Origin: Marinifaba aquimaris
Lineage (GTDB): Bacteria > Pseudomonadota > Gammaproteobacteria > Enterobacterales > Alteromonadaceae
Assembly: GCF_013328345.1 (NCBI RefSeq)
Contig: NZ_JABULX010000003.1
Span: forward strand, 62,001-126,000
DNA length: 64,000 nucleotides
Direction: 5' to 3'
Below are positions 37,514-48,390 of the stretch, in pieces; within the stretch, counting starts at the first letter, position 1, and the number at the start of each line of letters is the position of its first letter. The notes beneath the pieces were generated by a model. It ran no database searches. It was not told where the DNA came from and worked only from the letters and a program-made list of their open reading frames with translations. A program made the translations under genes and the position numbers.

Positions 37514-38494
37514 ATGTCTGTAGAATCCAAAATAGCCCAAGTGGCAAGCCAACTAAAAATTGATCGCTTTATCTTGACCAAAGACAAGAAGCTAGATCAC
37601 GTCAAATTGAGCTTTACCGCACAATGCGTGTTAGCTATCTATCTAATTTGGATGCTGTCTCAGCTCACTTGGATGTTCTTTGCCGATAGCCAAAGCCGTA
37701 ATGCTGTTATCGATACAGGTGCACAGGTTGATATCTATGCACAATCATCTGCTGATGAGTATGATTTAACGGCCATCAAATCCCTCAATTTATTCGGTCA
37801 GTACAATAAACCCGTAACTCGCCCTAAACCTAAGACCACTGAAGCGCCGATCACTCGACTCAATTTAAAACTGAGCGGTGTGGTTGCGAGTAACGATCCT
37901 AAATTGGCTGCTGTCATTATTGAAAAGTCAGGCCAACAAGAAACTTACGGTATTGAAGAGAAGATAAAAGGCACAAGTGCTGTTATTAAAGAAATTTTTT
38001 CCGATCGCGTTATCTTAGAGCAAAGGGGTAAACGCGAAACACTCATGCTGGAAGGGGCCGAATATACTAAGCTCGCCCAAAGTCAAAAAGTGTCAGCAAA
38101 TGCAAATCAACCGAGCGCTGATCGAACTAAACCCGATAATAGTAGTAAAACTAAAAGACGTTTAGATAAAACCAGTGCTGCTAAAGTCGATGAATACCGC
38201 AAAGAAATTTTATCTGACCCTGGAAAAATCAACGAATACATAAAAGCTACGCCTGCTAAAGACAGAGAAACAGGCAATTTAATTGGCTACCGTATTCGCC
38301 CAGGTAAAAGTGTAGAACTATTTAAAGCGTTTGGATTGCGCTCTGGTGATATTGCCGTTGAGATTAATGGCTATGACCTAACGGATTTGTCGCAGGCAAT
38401 GACTGCGATGCAAGAATTAAGAACGGCCAGCGAAGCGAGCTTAATCGTAAATCGCAATGGCGAATTAATAGAAACATTTGTTTCTCTTAACTAG
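37514..38494 (+). CDS. gspC: Type II secretion protein GspC
   Basis: The 326-residue inner-membrane protein has one membrane segment (about 36-57, CVLAIYLIWMLSQLTWMFF). The periplasmic HR domain is seen at LKLSGVVASNDPKLAAVIIEKSGQQETYGIEEKI and DRVILEQRGKRETLML. The C-terminal PDZ-like domain is IGYRIRPGKSVELFKAFGLRSGDIAVEINGYDLTDLSQAM. GspC links the inner-membrane platform to the secretin and selects cargo. First gene of the gspC-N operon. Confidence 0.95.
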   Translation: MSVESKIAQVASQLKIDRFILTKDKKLDHVKLSFTAQCVLAIYLIWMLSQLTWMFFADSQSRNAVIDTGAQVDIYAQSSADEYDLTAIKSLNLFGQYNKPVTRPKPKTTEAPITRLNLKLSGVVASNDPKLAAVIIEKSGQQETYGIEEKIKGTSAVIKEIFSDRVILEQRGKRETLMLEGAEYTKLAQSQKVSANANQPSADRTKPDNSSKTKRRLDKTSAAKVDEYRKEILSDPGKINEYIKATPAKDRETGNLIGYRIRPGKSVELFKAFGLRSGDIAVEINGYDLTDLSQAMTAMQELRTASEASLIVNRNGELIETFVSLN

Positions 38495-38503
38495 GTAATT
38501 GAT

Positions 38504-40624
38504 ATGAAGAAGCAGGGCCTAAACCTGACAAGAGCGTTGTTTGCACGTCGCATTCTTAAAAAATTAGCGATCTTATCTTGTGCTGCAACAGTTGCTATAT
38601 GTTCAGCAGTAAGTAGCGTATCCGCTGCAGATTACTCACCTAATTTCAAAAATACTGATATTCATGAGTTCATTAATATCGTTGGTCGCAACTTGCAAAA
38701 AACCATTATTGTCGACCCTAACGTGCGCGGTAAGGTTAATGTTCGCAGCTACGACTTACTCAGTGAAGATCAGTATTTCCAGTTCTTCTTAAACGTATTA
38801 GAAGTTTATGGTTACGCTGTGATTGAAATGCCAAATGGCGTGCTAAAAATTAAGCGTGATAAAGATGCAAAAACATCATCAATCCCAGTTGTCGATGACG
38901 ATATCGGCGGCGCAGGTGATGCGATGGTTACGCGTGTTGTACAAGTTTACAACGTATCGGTAAAAGAGCTATCACCATTACTTCGTCAGTTAAACGACCA
39001 AGCTGGTGGTGGTAACGTAGTTCACTACGACCCGTCAAACGTTATCATGATCACTGGCCGCTCTGCCGTAGTAAATCGTTTGGTTGAAATCATCAACCGC
39101 GTTGATAAAGCGGGTGACCAAGATGTAGATATCATTAAGTTAAAGCACGCATCGGCAAGCGAATTAGTGCGTATTATCGAAGCGATGTTAAAGCGCGGCG
39201 GTAAAGATTCTACTCCTCAGTATTTGATTCCAAAAGTGGTTGCTGATGAGCGTACAAATAGCATCGTTGTATCTGGCGAATTAAAGGCAAGACAACGCAT
39301 CAGTAAGATGATTGTTAGTTTAGACAGCGAGCTTGAAAGTAACGGTAATACTAAGGTTCACTATTTAAAATACGCCAAAGCAGAAGACTTAGTTAAAGTT
39401 CTGCAAGGTGTTAGTCAAACGCTTGCGGCTGAAGAGCAAGCGGGTTCTAAAAAAGGTTCAAATCGTCGTTCAACGACTAATAATCGCGATATTAGTATTG
39501 AAGCCCATCCTGATTCAAATGCATTAGTAATTACGGCTCAGCCAGATATGATGCGTTCGTTATCTGATGTCATTCGTCAATTGGATATTCGTCGAGCTCA
39601 AGTACAGGTTGAAGCAATTATCGTTGAAGTCTTTGACACTGATGGCCTAAATTTAGGTGTGCAATGGGCACATGAAGATGGCGGAATGGTTCAGTTCACT
39701 AATGGTGGTGTAACACCAATCAGTGCTATTGCTGGTGCTGCGACTCAAGCTCGTCCAATTGAAGGTAAAACGACTATTCAGTTAGACAGTAAGGGTGACC
39801 CAGTTACTAACACCGAACCTGACACTCCGGGTGATTTCACCGCGCTTGCCTCTGTTTTAGGTGGTATCAATGGTATGGCTGTAGGTATTATTGAGAATGG
39901 TTGGGGCGCTGTTGTACAAGCTGTTACAACCTCAACAAACTCAAATATCCTAGCGACGCCAAGTTTAACCACAATGGACAATGAAGAAGCGTCGTTTGTG
40001 GTTGGTCAAGAAGTACCAACGATCACAGGCTCTACTTCTAGTTCTAACAACAATAACCCTTTCCAAACTGTTGAACGTAAGGAAGTGGGTATCAAGTTAA
40101 AAGTGACACCGCAAATTAACGAAGGTAATGCCGTACAAATGACAATCGAGCAAGAAGTTTCTTCGGTTGCAGGTACGTCAAGCGCGGTTGATGTTACTTT
40201 TAACAAGCGTGAAATTAAGACCACGGTAATGGCTGATGATGGCAGTACTATTGTACTGGGTGGTTTAATCGATGAAGACGTACAAAAGAGTGTTTCTAAA
40301 GTTCCACTACTAGGTGACATCCCAATTCTTGGTGAACTCTTTAAGTCGACATCAAATACAAAGCGCAAGCGTAATTTATTAGTCTTTATCCGTCCGACTA
40401 TCATTCGTGATGGTGTGACACAAAATACCATTAGTCACACTAAATACAACTTCATGCGTGCACAACAAATCGAGCGCCAAGAAGAGGCTGGTATCTTAGA
40501 TTACAGCAAGAAAACACCAGTACTTCCTGCATGGGATAATCCTTTAGATTTACCACCTAGCTTCCACGAGTACTTAGATGAGCAAGGTAACCCAGTGAAT
40601 AAAGAAGCTGAAGGTAGTGAGTAA
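38504..40624 (+). CDS. gspD: Type II secretion secretin GspD
   Basis: The 706-residue protein has a signal peptide ending SSVSAA (about residue 41). N0 ([29 protein letters not shown]) and repeated N1-N3 domains ([64 protein letters not shown]) lead to the secretin core ([67 protein letters not shown]). It forms the outer-membrane channel. Its stop overlaps gspE as TAATG. Confidence 0.98.
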   Translation: MKKQGLNLTRALFARRILKKLAILSCAATVAICSAVSSVSAADYSPNFKNTDIHEFINIVGRNLQKTIIVDPNVRGKVNVRSYDLLSEDQYFQFFLNVLEVYGYAVIEMPNGVLKIKRDKDAKTSSIPVVDDDIGGAGDAMVTRVVQVYNVSVKELSPLLRQLNDQAGGGNVVHYDPSNVIMITGRSAVVNRLVEIINRVDKAGDQDVDIIKLKHASASELVRIIEAMLKRGGKDSTPQYLIPKVVADERTNSIVVSGELKARQRISKMIVSLDSELESNGNTKVHYLKYAKAEDLVKVLQGVSQTLAAEEQAGSKKGSNRRSTTNNRDISIEAHPDSNALVITAQPDMMRSLSDVIRQLDIRRAQVQVEAIIVEVFDTDGLNLGVQWAHEDGGMVQFTNGGVTPISAIAGAATQARPIEGKTTIQLDSKGDPVTNTEPDTPGDFTALASVLGGINGMAVGIIENGWGAVVQAVTTSTNSNILATPSLTTMDNEEASFVVGQEVPTITGSTSSSNNNNPFQTVERKEVGIKLKVTPQINEGNAVQMTIEQEVSSVAGTSSAVDVTFNKREIKTTVMADDGSTIVLGGLIDEDVQKSVSKVPLLGDIPILGELFKSTSNTKRKRNLLVFIRPTIIRDGVTQNTISHTKYNFMRAQQIERQEEAGILDYSKKTPVLPAWDNPLDLPPSFHEYLDEQGNPVNKEAEGSE

Positions 40625-42222
40625 TGACGTCGGAGCAAACCCTTCAAGCTGCTGAAACTGATGCACTAGAAAGTGCTCAGTTAGCGGCAACCGATGAAGC
40701 GCTTATTGAAGAGACGCAAACTGGCTTCTTACTGCCATTTGGTTTTGCTAAGCGCCACGGTATTTTGGTTTACAACCCTGCTTTAGCACCAGAAGATGAG
40801 CGCGAAGAGGGTGCTGAAAACAAATGGTTGGCGCACTGCCGTGAAGATGTAACGCTTGGCGCACTATTAGAGGCTCAACGTTTCTTAGGCTTTAATTTCG
40901 AATTTGATAAAATCAGTGCAGAAGCTTTTGAGCTTAAACTCACTGACTTTTATCAACGCGATTCGTCTGAAGCTCGACAGCTGATGGAAGACATCGGCAA
41001 TGAAGCTGATCTATTTACCTTAGCCGATGAATTGCCTGAGACAGAAGATTTACTTGAAAATGAAGATGATGCGCCTGTAATCAAACTGATCAACGCTATG
41101 CTATCTGAGGCGATTAAAGAAGGTGCATCAGATATTCATATCGAAACGTTTGAGAAAGAGTTAAAAATTCGTTTCCGCGTAGATGGCGTTTTAAAAGAAA
41201 TTCTTAAACCAAATCGCAAGTTAGCCTCATTGCTGGTTTCACGTATCAAAGTAATGGCTAAGCTTGATATTGCTGAAAAGCGTATTCCGCAAGATGGTCG
41301 TATTTCGTTATTGATTGGTGGTCGTGCGGTAGATGTACGTGTAAGTACAATGCCATCAAACCACGGTGAGCGTGTAGTACTGCGTTTATTAGATAAAAAT
41401 AACGCACGTTTAAACCTTGCTGACTTGGGTATGACAGAGCGCAACTGTGATACTTTTGCCGACTTACTGAAAAAACCACACGGTATTATCCTCGTTACAG
41501 GTCCGACAGGTTCTGGTAAATCGACCACCCTTTATGCCGGTCTCAGTGATCTGAACTCTGAAGAACGCAATATCTTAACGGTCGAAGACCCAATTGAATA
41601 TGCCCTTGAAGGTATAGGCCAAACGCAAGTAAACACTAAAGTTGATATGACTTTTGCTCGTGGTCTTCGCGCGATTTTACGTCAGGATCCCGATGTTGTA
41701 ATGATTGGTGAAATCCGTGACTTAGAAACAGCGCAAATTGCCGTACAAGCGTCATTAACGGGTCACTTAGTATTATCTACGCTACATACTAATACGGCAG
41801 TTGGTGCTATTACCCGTATGGAAGATATGGGGGTAGAGCCTTTCTTACTATCTTCAAGTCTATTAGGTGTATTAGCACAGCGCCTTGTACGTACTTTATG
41901 TCCAGATTGTAAAGTGCCGCACCAAGCTGATAGCCGTGAGCTTGACGTGCTTGGCTTACCTGCTGACGAAAAAGTAACGATTTATCGAGCTCATGGTTGT
42001 GAGTCTTGTAATCACAATGGTTATCGCGGTCGTTGCGGTATTCACGAGTTACTGGTTGTCACTGATGAAGTACGTGAAATGATTCACAATGCTGATGGTG
42101 AACAAGCCATTGAGCGCGCAATTCGTAAAAATACGCCAAGTATTCGCGGAGATGGTGCTTCGAAGGTATTGGCTGGTATCACTTCAATCGAAGAAGTTAT
42201 TCGAGTGACGCGAGAAGGTTAA
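40624..42222 (+). CDS. gspE: Type II secretion ATPase GspE
   Basis: The 532-residue protein has Walker [11 protein letters not shown], the Asp box [11 protein letters not shown], Walker B VMIGEIRD, the His box LSTLHTN and the zinc tetracysteine CPDC...[14 protein letters not shown]. The N-terminal acidic domain binds GspL. It powers pseudopilus assembly from the cytoplasm. Confidence 0.98.
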   Translation: MTSEQTLQAAETDALESAQLAATDEALIEETQTGFLLPFGFAKRHGILVYNPALAPEDEREEGAENKWLAHCREDVTLGALLEAQRFLGFNFEFDKISAEAFELKLTDFYQRDSSEARQLMEDIGNEADLFTLADELPETEDLLENEDDAPVIKLINAMLSEAIKEGASDIHIETFEKELKIRFRVDGVLKEILKPNRKLASLLVSRIKVMAKLDIAEKRIPQDGRISLLIGGRAVDVRVSTMPSNHGERVVLRLLDKNNARLNLADLGMTERNCDTFADLLKKPHGIILVTGPTGSGKSTTLYAGLSDLNSEERNILTVEDPIEYALEGIGQTQVNTKVDMTFARGLRAILRQDPDVVMIGEIRDLETAQIAVQASLTGHLVLSTLHTNTAVGAITRMEDMGVEPFLLSSSLLGVLAQRLVRTLCPDCKVPHQADSRELDVLGLPADEKVTIYRAHGCESCNHNGYRGRCGIHELLVVTDEVREMIHNADGEQAIERAIRKNTPSIRGDGASKVLAGITSIEEVIRVTREG

Positions 42223-42226
42223 TTAG

Positions 42227-43444
42227 ATGGCGGCATTTGAATACAAAGCCCTTGATAAGGCGGGAAAAACGCAAAAAGGCATTGTTGAAGCCGACACTGC
42301 AAAAGGCGCTCGAGCTCAGCTTAGAGAAAAAGGCTTAATGCCTCTAGAGCTGAATGAGACCGTTAGCAAAGAAAAGAAACAAGGTGGCGCACCGTCTGTA
42401 TTTAAACAAGGTATTTCAGCTAATGATCTCGCTTTAATTACTCGCCAGCTTTCTACACTATCTGCTTCTGGCTTACCGATTGAAGAGTCATTACTTGCGG
42501 TGGCACAACAATGTGACAAACCACGTCATGAAGCCGTTATTATGGCGGTACGCTCTAAGGTAACTGAAGGTTACACCTTGGCCGATAGTATGGCCGAGTT
42601 TCCACATATCTTTGATGAGTTATTCCGCTCTATGGTCGCTGCAGGTGAAAAATCTGGTCACTTAGATACCGTTTTAGAGCGTCTTGCTGATTACACCGAG
42701 CAACGTCAAGTCACTAAATCTCAAATCCAACAAGCTTCCATTTACCCAACTATGTTGATGATTGTTGCGGTAGTGGTGGTTTCTTATTTACTTGCATCCG
42801 TTGTGCCTAAAATCGTTGGTCAGTTCCAGCGTATGAATGCCGATTTACCGGGTACGACTCAATTTATGATCGCATGTAGTGACTTTTTACGTGAGTACGG
42901 TCTATTTATGTTGGTTTTCTTCATGCTAGCTGCTGTTGTTTTTCAGCGCGTAGTACAAAAACCTAAGCCTAAGTTGGCCTATCACAAGGCACTACTGGGT
43001 ATGCCGCTCATTGGCAAAGTTGCGAGGGGATTAAACACGGCTCGTTTTGCTCGAACTTTAAGTATTTGTACCGCCAGTGCTGTGCCTTTACTTGAAAGTA
43101 TGCGTATTGCCGGAGATGTCCTGAGTAATGTGTATATGAAACAGGTCATCGAAGAGGCTAGAGATCGTGTTCGTGAAGGCACGAGTCTAAGAGCAGCACT
43201 GCAAGAAACTAAGCTATTTCCACCTATGATGTTACACATGATTGCCAGTGGTGAAAAAAGTGGTGAGCTTGAGCAGATGCTAGGCCGTGCCGCTGACAAC
43301 CAAGACAGAGAGTTTAAATCTCTAGTCGATGTAACATTAGGTATTATTGGTCCAGCCATGGTTTTATCGATGGCAGGTATCGTATTTTTCATCGTTATTT
43401 CAATTTTGCAACCTATCATGGCGTTAAACCAAATGGTTGGTTAA
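42227..43444 (+). CDS. gspF: Type II secretion inner-membrane platform protein GspF
   Basis: The 405-residue protein begins AAFEYKALDKAGKTQKGIVEAD. It has two T2SSF domains, each with SxxE/SG patterns (ITRQLSTLSASGLPIEESLL with MVAAGEKSGHLDTVLERLADY; RTLSICTASAVPLLESMRIA with MIASGEKSGELEQMLGRAAD) and three membrane segments. It couples GspE motion to pseudopilin extraction. Confidence 0.97.
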   Translation: MAAFEYKALDKAGKTQKGIVEADTAKGARAQLREKGLMPLELNETVSKEKKQGGAPSVFKQGISANDLALITRQLSTLSASGLPIEESLLAVAQQCDKPRHEAVIMAVRSKVTEGYTLADSMAEFPHIFDELFRSMVAAGEKSGHLDTVLERLADYTEQRQVTKSQIQQASIYPTMLMIVAVVVVSYLLASVVPKIVGQFQRMNADLPGTTQFMIACSDFLREYGLFMLVFFMLAAVVFQRVVQKPKPKLAYHKALLGMPLIGKVARGLNTARFARTLSICTASAVPLLESMRIAGDVLSNVYMKQVIEEARDRVREGTSLRAALQETKLFPPMMLHMIASGEKSGELEQMLGRAADNQDREFKSLVDVTLGIIGPAMVLSMAGIVFFIVISILQPIMALNQMVG

Positions 43445-43468
43445 AGAGATCTTTCAAAGGGTAATTTT

Positions 43469-43906
43469 ATGAAATACAACAAAAAGCAGTTAGGTTTTAC
43501 CATCCTAGAAATCATGGTAGTACTGGTTATTATCGGTATTTTAGCGGGTATGATCGCACCTCAATTAATTGGTCAAAGTGATGAAGCTAAGATCAAAAAG
43601 GCTGCGGTTGATATCACCACATTAGAAAATGCATTAGACATGTACAAGCTTAAAAACCACAAGTACCCTTCAACGGAGCAAGGTTTGGATGCATTAGTGG
43701 CTATTCCTGATATTGAGCCAATTCCAAAAAATTACCCTGAAGGTGGTTTCATCAAGCGTTTACCTCAAGACCCTTGGGACAACGAATATCAATTAGTTAG
43801 CCCAGGTGAGCAAGGCAAAGTAGATATCTTCTCTATGGGGCCTGATGGTGAAGCCGATACAGAAGATGATATCGGTAACTGGAACATTGACGAGTACTTA
43901 CAATAA
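43469..43906 (+). CDS. gspG: Major pseudopilin GspG
   Basis: The 145-residue prepilin has leader MKYNKKQLG cleaved before FTILEIMVVLVIIGILAGMI, with Glu5. The globular part has ALDMYKLKNHKYPSTEQGLDAL, GGFIKRLPQDPWDNEYQL and the calcium-site end GPDGEADTEDDIGNW. It is the main subunit of the T2SS pseudopilus. The processing peptidase gene is not in this window. Confidence 0.98.
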   Translation: MKYNKKQLGFTILEIMVVLVIIGILAGMIAPQLIGQSDEAKIKKAAVDITTLENALDMYKLKNHKYPSTEQGLDALVAIPDIEPIPKNYPEGGFIKRLPQDPWDNEYQLVSPGEQGKVDIFSMGPDGEADTEDDIGNWNIDEYLQ

Positions 43907-43945
43907 TTCGCTGTTTTAGCGAATTGTCGTAACGAGGTATTTAAA

Positions 43946-44557
43946 GTGAAGTCGCGTTTTTCTCATAAGCAAGGCGGCTTCACGCTACTCGAAATAATGT
44001 TGGTGCTGGTTTTGATGGCCATCCTCATCAGCTCCATTTCCTTTTCTTTTGATGTCAGCGACCCAAAAGAGCGCACATACAAAGAAGCAAAACGTTTTCA
44101 AACTGCTTTTCATATGGCATCCGACTATGGCTTGCTAAATAATATCCAAATTGGTTTGGTAGTCGATGAAGAGAGTTATCAATTTGTTGGTTACGACGGT
44201 AACCAATGGATGTCCTTTCCTGATGAGCCAGTACTGGCTGCATATCAAATTCCTGAGCAAATTATTATGAGTTTAACGATGGGAGAGATCCCTTGGTTAG
44301 ACGATCAGTCATTACTCGGTGAAGAAGATTTATTTAGCTCAGGCGATGAGGACGAAAGAGAAGAAGATGGTAGTAAAAAACAAAAGCTCATTCCGCAGGT
44401 TTATCTGTTCTCAAGTGGTGATATCACACCTTTTGAGCTGACTTTTAGCTATGCTGCCACGTTTGACTCGCCTGATCCGATTGAATTTCAGGTCATTGGC
44501 GTCGATGTGATCCCACTTAAAGTTAAAGATTTAGCAGAGGCTGAAGATGAAGGCTAA
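43946..44557 (+). CDS. gspH: Minor pseudopilin GspH
   Basis: The 203-residue prepilin has leader MKSRFSHKQGG, then FTLLEIMLVLVLMAILISSI. The body contains a highly charged insertion (LFSSGDEDEREEDGSKKQK) before QVYLFSSGDITPFELTFSY. The length is slightly above the usual GspH because of this insertion. It overlaps gspI by 11 bases. Confidence 0.92.
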   Translation: MKSRFSHKQGGFTLLEIMLVLVLMAILISSISFSFDVSDPKERTYKEAKRFQTAFHMASDYGLLNNIQIGLVVDEESYQFVGYDGNQWMSFPDEPVLAAYQIPEQIIMSLTMGEIPWLDDQSLLGEEDLFSSGDEDEREEDGSKKQKLIPQVYLFSSGDITPFELTFSYAATFDSPDPIEFQVIGVDVIPLKVKDLAEAEDEG

Positions 44558-44921
44558 CAAGGAAAAAGGGTTTACATTACTAGAAATCTTGGTGGCCATT
44601 GCCATTTTGGCCTTAACGGGCGTGACCTTAATTTCTGCCTCTTCCAATCACATCAGCAATCAAGGGGTTTTGAAGCAAAACCAGTTTGCGCAATGGGTTG
44701 CAAGTAATCGATTGGTTGAAATCAATTTAGAAAAAAAATGGCCAATAGAAAACAATAAAAAAGGCAAAATGATGATGGCCAATGAAGAGTTTTATTGGCA
44801 GCAAGAAGTCACTAAAACAGCTGACTCTAACATGGTTAAAGTTGATGTCATTGTCTATGAAGACGATGGTTATAAAAGCCCAGTAATCACATTGGGCACT
44901 TACATTGCTAATACGAAATAG
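44547..44921 (+). CDS. gspI: Minor pseudopilin GspI
   Basis: The 124-residue prepilin has leader MKANKEKG, then FTLLEILVAIAILALTGVTL. The body has the GspI pattern QFAQWVASNRLVEINLEKKWP and FYWQQEVTKTADSNMVKVDVIVYED. It forms the pseudopilus tip with GspJ and GspK. Confidence 0.94.
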   Translation: MKANKEKGFTLLEILVAIAILALTGVTLISASSNHISNQGVLKQNQFAQWVASNRLVEINLEKKWPIENNKKGKMMMANEEFYWQQEVTKTADSNMVKVDVIVYEDDGYKSPVITLGTYIANTK

Positions 44922-44934
44922 CGGTTATTGAACG

Positions 44935-45558
44935 ATGAAACAGCACTTAGGTTTTACATTAATTGAGATGTTACTCGCAGTGGCAATATTTGCCATTGTT
45001 GGTTTAGCGTCGACAGGTGTATTAACCAGTGTCATTGATAGTAATGAAATCAGTATTGAACACAGTGAGCAAATGGAAGGCTTGCAACGTGCGATGTTGA
45101 CTTTTGAGCGTGATATCCGACAAGCCACTAAGCGCAAAGTCAGGATAAATGGTGAAGCACCAGTTGAGTTTTATATCGCTCATGGCAATGGTTTGCTCGA
45201 TAGTGACTCTCAGGTATTAGCAATGCGAAAAGTGGGTTGGATTAACCCAATGAATTTACTACCGCGTACAGAAGTTCAATCTTTTGGGTATCGTGTTGTT
45301 GAAGGTCGATTAGAGCGTATTTACTACGACTTTGCCGACCCTGTTGTAGGTGCTGAATTTAAATATCGCACACTGCTGGAAGGCGTAAAAGGCATTAAAT
45401 TTGAGTTTCACGATGGTAAAGCCAGTACAGGGCGTCAATTTAAATGGTTGGAAACGTGGACAACAAAAGAGTTACCTGCAGCGATAGCCGTTACTATTGA
45501 GCTTGAAGATGTAGGTGAGATTCGTCGTTTATTCCTTTTACCATCAGAGGCTAGCTAA
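44935..45558 (+). CDS. gspJ: Minor pseudopilin GspJ
   Basis: The 207-residue prepilin has a short leader MKQHLG, then FTLIEMLLAVAIFAIVGLAS. The body has MEGLQRAMLTFERDIRQATKR, LLPRTEVQSFGYRVVEGRLERIYY and LLEGVKGIKFEFHDGKA, with the end LPAAIAVTIELEDVGEIRRLFLL. Its stop overlaps the gspK start as TAATG. Confidence 0.95.
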   Translation: MKQHLGFTLIEMLLAVAIFAIVGLASTGVLTSVIDSNEISIEHSEQMEGLQRAMLTFERDIRQATKRKVRINGEAPVEFYIAHGNGLLDSDSQVLAMRKVGWINPMNLLPRTEVQSFGYRVVEGRLERIYYDFADPVVGAEFKYRTLLEGVKGIKFEFHDGKASTGRQFKWLETWTTKELPAAIAVTIELEDVGEIRRLFLLPSEAS

Positions 45559-46658
45559 TGATGCTGCACAGGAATAAAAGTAAGCAAAAAGGTGTGGCGT
45601 TAATCACTGTTCTGTTGATCGTGGCTATCGTGACTGTGGTTGCAAGTGATATGGCGCTACGTCTACAAATGCAAATACAACGCAGTCAAAACTTGTCTGC
45701 CAATGAGCAAGCTTATTGGTATGCAATGGGGGCAGAGTCATACGTTAAGTTATTACTCAAAGAATCAGTCGAAGCCAATGATGGTGTGATTAGCTTAGAT
45801 CAGGCTTGGGCGATTAAAAATATGGTGTTTCCTGTTGAGGAAGGGCAAATAAGTGGTGAAGTGCAAGACTTACAGTCGTGTTTTAACATCAATGCGCTTT
45901 ACAAGAAAAAAGTAACTAATGCTCAAGATCAACAAGCAGAAGCTGACGAAGAAATTGATGAAAACACCAATAATAACCGAGTTTCAAACAGCAATAGGGC
46001 ACAAGTTGGTGGCAATGAGAATGAAACGGCTGACCAATTTAAGATGGAAGTGAAAGATCAATTTCTTGCACTACTTGAAGCTATTGGCGTTGAAACTTAT
46101 GAAGCGGAAAAGATTCGCGATGGATTAATCGATTGGCTTGATCCTGATTCAGTCGCATTAACTTATGGTGCTGAAGACTATGTTTATGAAGCGAGAGTCA
46201 ATCCACATATCACGGCTAATAGCCCTATGGTGGATGAATCTGAGCTAAGGATTATCGAAGGAATGACTGCTGATATTATGCAAAAAATCAGCAAGCATAT
46301 TTGTATTATTCCCGCACATTTAGATATGGTGCTTAATGTCAATACAGTGACAGCTGAAAACGCTGAAGTATTGCATGCTATGTTGGCACCAAAGTTAAGT
46401 TTGCAGGCTGCTCGAGACATTATATCGAGCCGTCCTGAGGCTGGTTATAAAGACATAGAAGACTTTTGGCAAAGCGGCGAGTTACGCAGTTTGACAAATA
46501 TATCCCCGTCGCTAAAAGCGCAATTTAGTGTTGAAAGTCAATATTTTAGAATGATAACAAAAACTGAGTTTAACCGGAGTTGGTTTGATATGAAAACCAG
46601 CTTTAAGGTAGACCAAGCGGGCAAAGTTCAAGTCATTGCCCGAGAATTTGGAGTTTAA
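45558..46658 (+). CDS. gspK: Minor pseudopilin GspK (tip)
   Basis: The 366-residue protein has leader MMLHRNKSKQKG, then VALITVLLIVAIVTVVASD without Glu5, as expected for the tip subunit. LQSCFNINALY and GLIDWLDPDSVALTYGAEDYVYEA are GspK signatures. An Asp/Glu/Asn-rich insertion at about 126-156 (QDQQAEADEEIDENTNNN, NRAQVGGNENETADQF) is not usual and probably forms a flexible loop. Confidence 0.95.
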   Translation: MMLHRNKSKQKGVALITVLLIVAIVTVVASDMALRLQMQIQRSQNLSANEQAYWYAMGAESYVKLLLKESVEANDGVISLDQAWAIKNMVFPVEEGQISGEVQDLQSCFNINALYKKKVTNAQDQQAEADEEIDENTNNNRVSNSNRAQVGGNENETADQFKMEVKDQFLALLEAIGVETYEAEKIRDGLIDWLDPDSVALTYGAEDYVYEARVNPHITANSPMVDESELRIIEGMTADIMQKISKHICIIPAHLDMVLNVNTVTAENAEVLHAMLAPKLSLQAARDIISSRPEAGYKDIEDFWQSGELRSLTNISPSLKAQFSVESQYFRMITKTEFNRSWFDMKTSFKVDQAGKVQVIAREFGV

Positions 46659-46660
46659 AG

Positions 46661-47908
46661 GTGTCCGAACAATTATTTATTCGGCTTGGCGAGAACGAGC
46701 AGGCGACTGTGCCATGGCTTGTTTGGTCAAGTAGCGAAAAAGAAATCATCGCTTCAGGAGAGCTAGCAAACGTCGCTGAATTAGCCAGTTTGCAATCACG
46801 CGCTAGTGGCCGCCCAATTACTGCATTTGTTTCTGGTCAGGCAGTCGTTTGCAAGCAAGTAGAGATGCCTGCCAAAGCAGGTAGACAGTTCGTTCAAGCA
46901 CTTCCTTTTATGTTAGAAGAAGAGTTTGCTCAAGATGTTGAAGAACTGTTTTTTGTTCCAGGCGATAAAGTTACCGTTGATGATAAAACCATGCTTAACG
47001 TGGCTGTGTGCAGTCACGAGCAAATGCAAACGTGGTTAACTTGGCTAGACGATGCTGGTTTAGTTTGCCACCACTTGATCCCAGATTATCTCGCACTGCC
47101 TTATCACGCAGAGCAAGTCAGTGTGCTGAAGTTAGTTGATTCATATTTAATACGCGATGGCGAGTTTTCAGGCTTTAATTTAGCCGATTCTCAACTTGAT
47201 GCTTGGTTATCGTTACTGCCTAAAGGCGAACACGAGGATGAAGAAGGCAATTTAATTGAGCAGCCGATTAAAATTGCTCAATACTCGCCTTTTGAAGCTG
47301 AAGGTTTTGACCTTGAACAGCAAAATTTAGATTTGCCTATGCAGGTGTTAGCTGAGCATGTGTTAGCAAACAAGAACATGTTTAATTTAAGAGTCGGTCA
47401 ATACAAGCAAAAAACCGATCACTTTAAATTTTTGTCGGTATGGCGTTACGCCGCTACATTATTGCTAGGTGTTTTAGTTATGCACTTGGTAATGCAAGGT
47501 GTGAAAACCATGCAGTTAGAAAAAGAAGCAGAGTTAGTTGAAGCTGAAATTCGTCAGCGTTTCTTAGAAGTTTACCCTAACGGCAAACGCATCCGCACAT
47601 CGATGATTAAAAAGCAAATGAAGTCAAAATTAGCAGGTGTCGGTGATGGCGATGATTCAGCTAACTTATTTGCGATGATTGACTCGGGTAAATCAGCTTT
47701 TAAAGCGGTGCCAGATTTAAAACCAAGTAGCTTTAGATTTGATGCCAAACGCCAAGAAATTCGAATCCAAGCGGCTGCAAGCAACTTTGCTAGTTTCGAG
47801 AAGTTTAAAACACAAGCCGAAAAAGAGGGTTTAACAGTCGAGCAAGGCTCACTTAACAATACCGGTAACCAAGTTGCTGGCACGATCACGATCAAGAGAG
47901 CATCATAA
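46661..47908 (+). CDS. gspL: Type II secretion platform protein GspL
   Basis: The 415-residue protein starts with GTG after an AAAGG site. The cytoplasmic actin-like domain (FIRLGENEQATVPWLVW, ITAFVSGQAVVCKQVEMPAKAGRQFVQALPFMLEEEFAQDVEELFF) binds GspE. One membrane segment lies at about 265-283 (YAATLLLGVLVMHLVMQG), followed by a periplasmic ferredoxin-like domain. It overlaps gspM as TAATG. Confidence 0.95.
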   Translation: MSEQLFIRLGENEQATVPWLVWSSSEKEIIASGELANVAELASLQSRASGRPITAFVSGQAVVCKQVEMPAKAGRQFVQALPFMLEEEFAQDVEELFFVPGDKVTVDDKTMLNVAVCSHEQMQTWLTWLDDAGLVCHHLIPDYLALPYHAEQVSVLKLVDSYLIRDGEFSGFNLADSQLDAWLSLLPKGEHEDEEGNLIEQPIKIAQYSPFEAEGFDLEQQNLDLPMQVLAEHVLANKNMFNLRVGQYKQKTDHFKFLSVWRYAATLLLGVLVMHLVMQGVKTMQLEKEAELVEAEIRQRFLEVYPNGKRIRTSMIKKQMKSKLAGVGDGDDSANLFAMIDSGKSAFKAVPDLKPSSFRFDAKRQEIRIQAAASNFASFEKFKTQAEKEGLTVEQGSLNNTGNQVAGTITIKRAS

Positions 47909-48381
47909 TGGAACAATTAAAAGCTTGGTATGGTTCGCTTGCTAAGCGCGAACAGCAGTTAGTTTTGGCAGCCAGTGTAGTACTAATTATTGGTTTGTTT
48001 TTCCAGTTGGTGATTGGGCCGATGAATGACGGTGCAGCAAAAGCGCAAGCTGATTTAGACAAAAAGCAAAAGCTGCTAGTTTGGGTCACAGAAAACGCGG
48101 CTAAAGTAAAAGCGGCAGACGCAGCGGGCAAGAGTAATAACTCGGGTTCACTGTCGCAGATTGTCAATGGTACAGCGCGCTCAGCAGGTATCAAGATAAC
48201 GGGTACTCGACCACAAGGAACCGAATTACAAGTGCAAATTGACACTGTTGAATTCAATGCTTTGATCACTTGGCTGGAATTATTAACCAGTAAACAAGGC
48301 ATTCGAATTACTACGCTTGATGTAAATGCTGGTGACGCTCCGGGTACAGTGAATGTGCGTCGATTACAGTTAGCTAAGTAG
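47908..48381 (+). CDS. gspM: Type II secretion platform protein GspM
   Basis: The 157-residue protein begins EQLKAWYGSLAKREQQLVLAA, then one membrane segment (VVLIIGLFFQLVIGPM), a coiled-coil and a periplasmic domain ending LITWLELLTSKQGIRITTLDVN. It partners GspL in the inner-membrane platform. Confidence 0.95.
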   Translation: MEQLKAWYGSLAKREQQLVLAASVVLIIGLFFQLVIGPMNDGAAKAQADLDKKQKLLVWVTENAAKVKAADAAGKSNNSGSLSQIVNGTARSAGIKITGTRPQGTELQVQIDTVEFNALITWLELLTSKQGIRITTLDVNAGDAPGTVNVRRLQLAK

Positions 48382-48390
48382 GGAAAAGTA

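Noticed and set aside
42982-43419. 145-residue minus-strand open frame opposite gspF
   Set aside because: It is a shadow of a well-conserved gspF; its composition follows the complementary codons.
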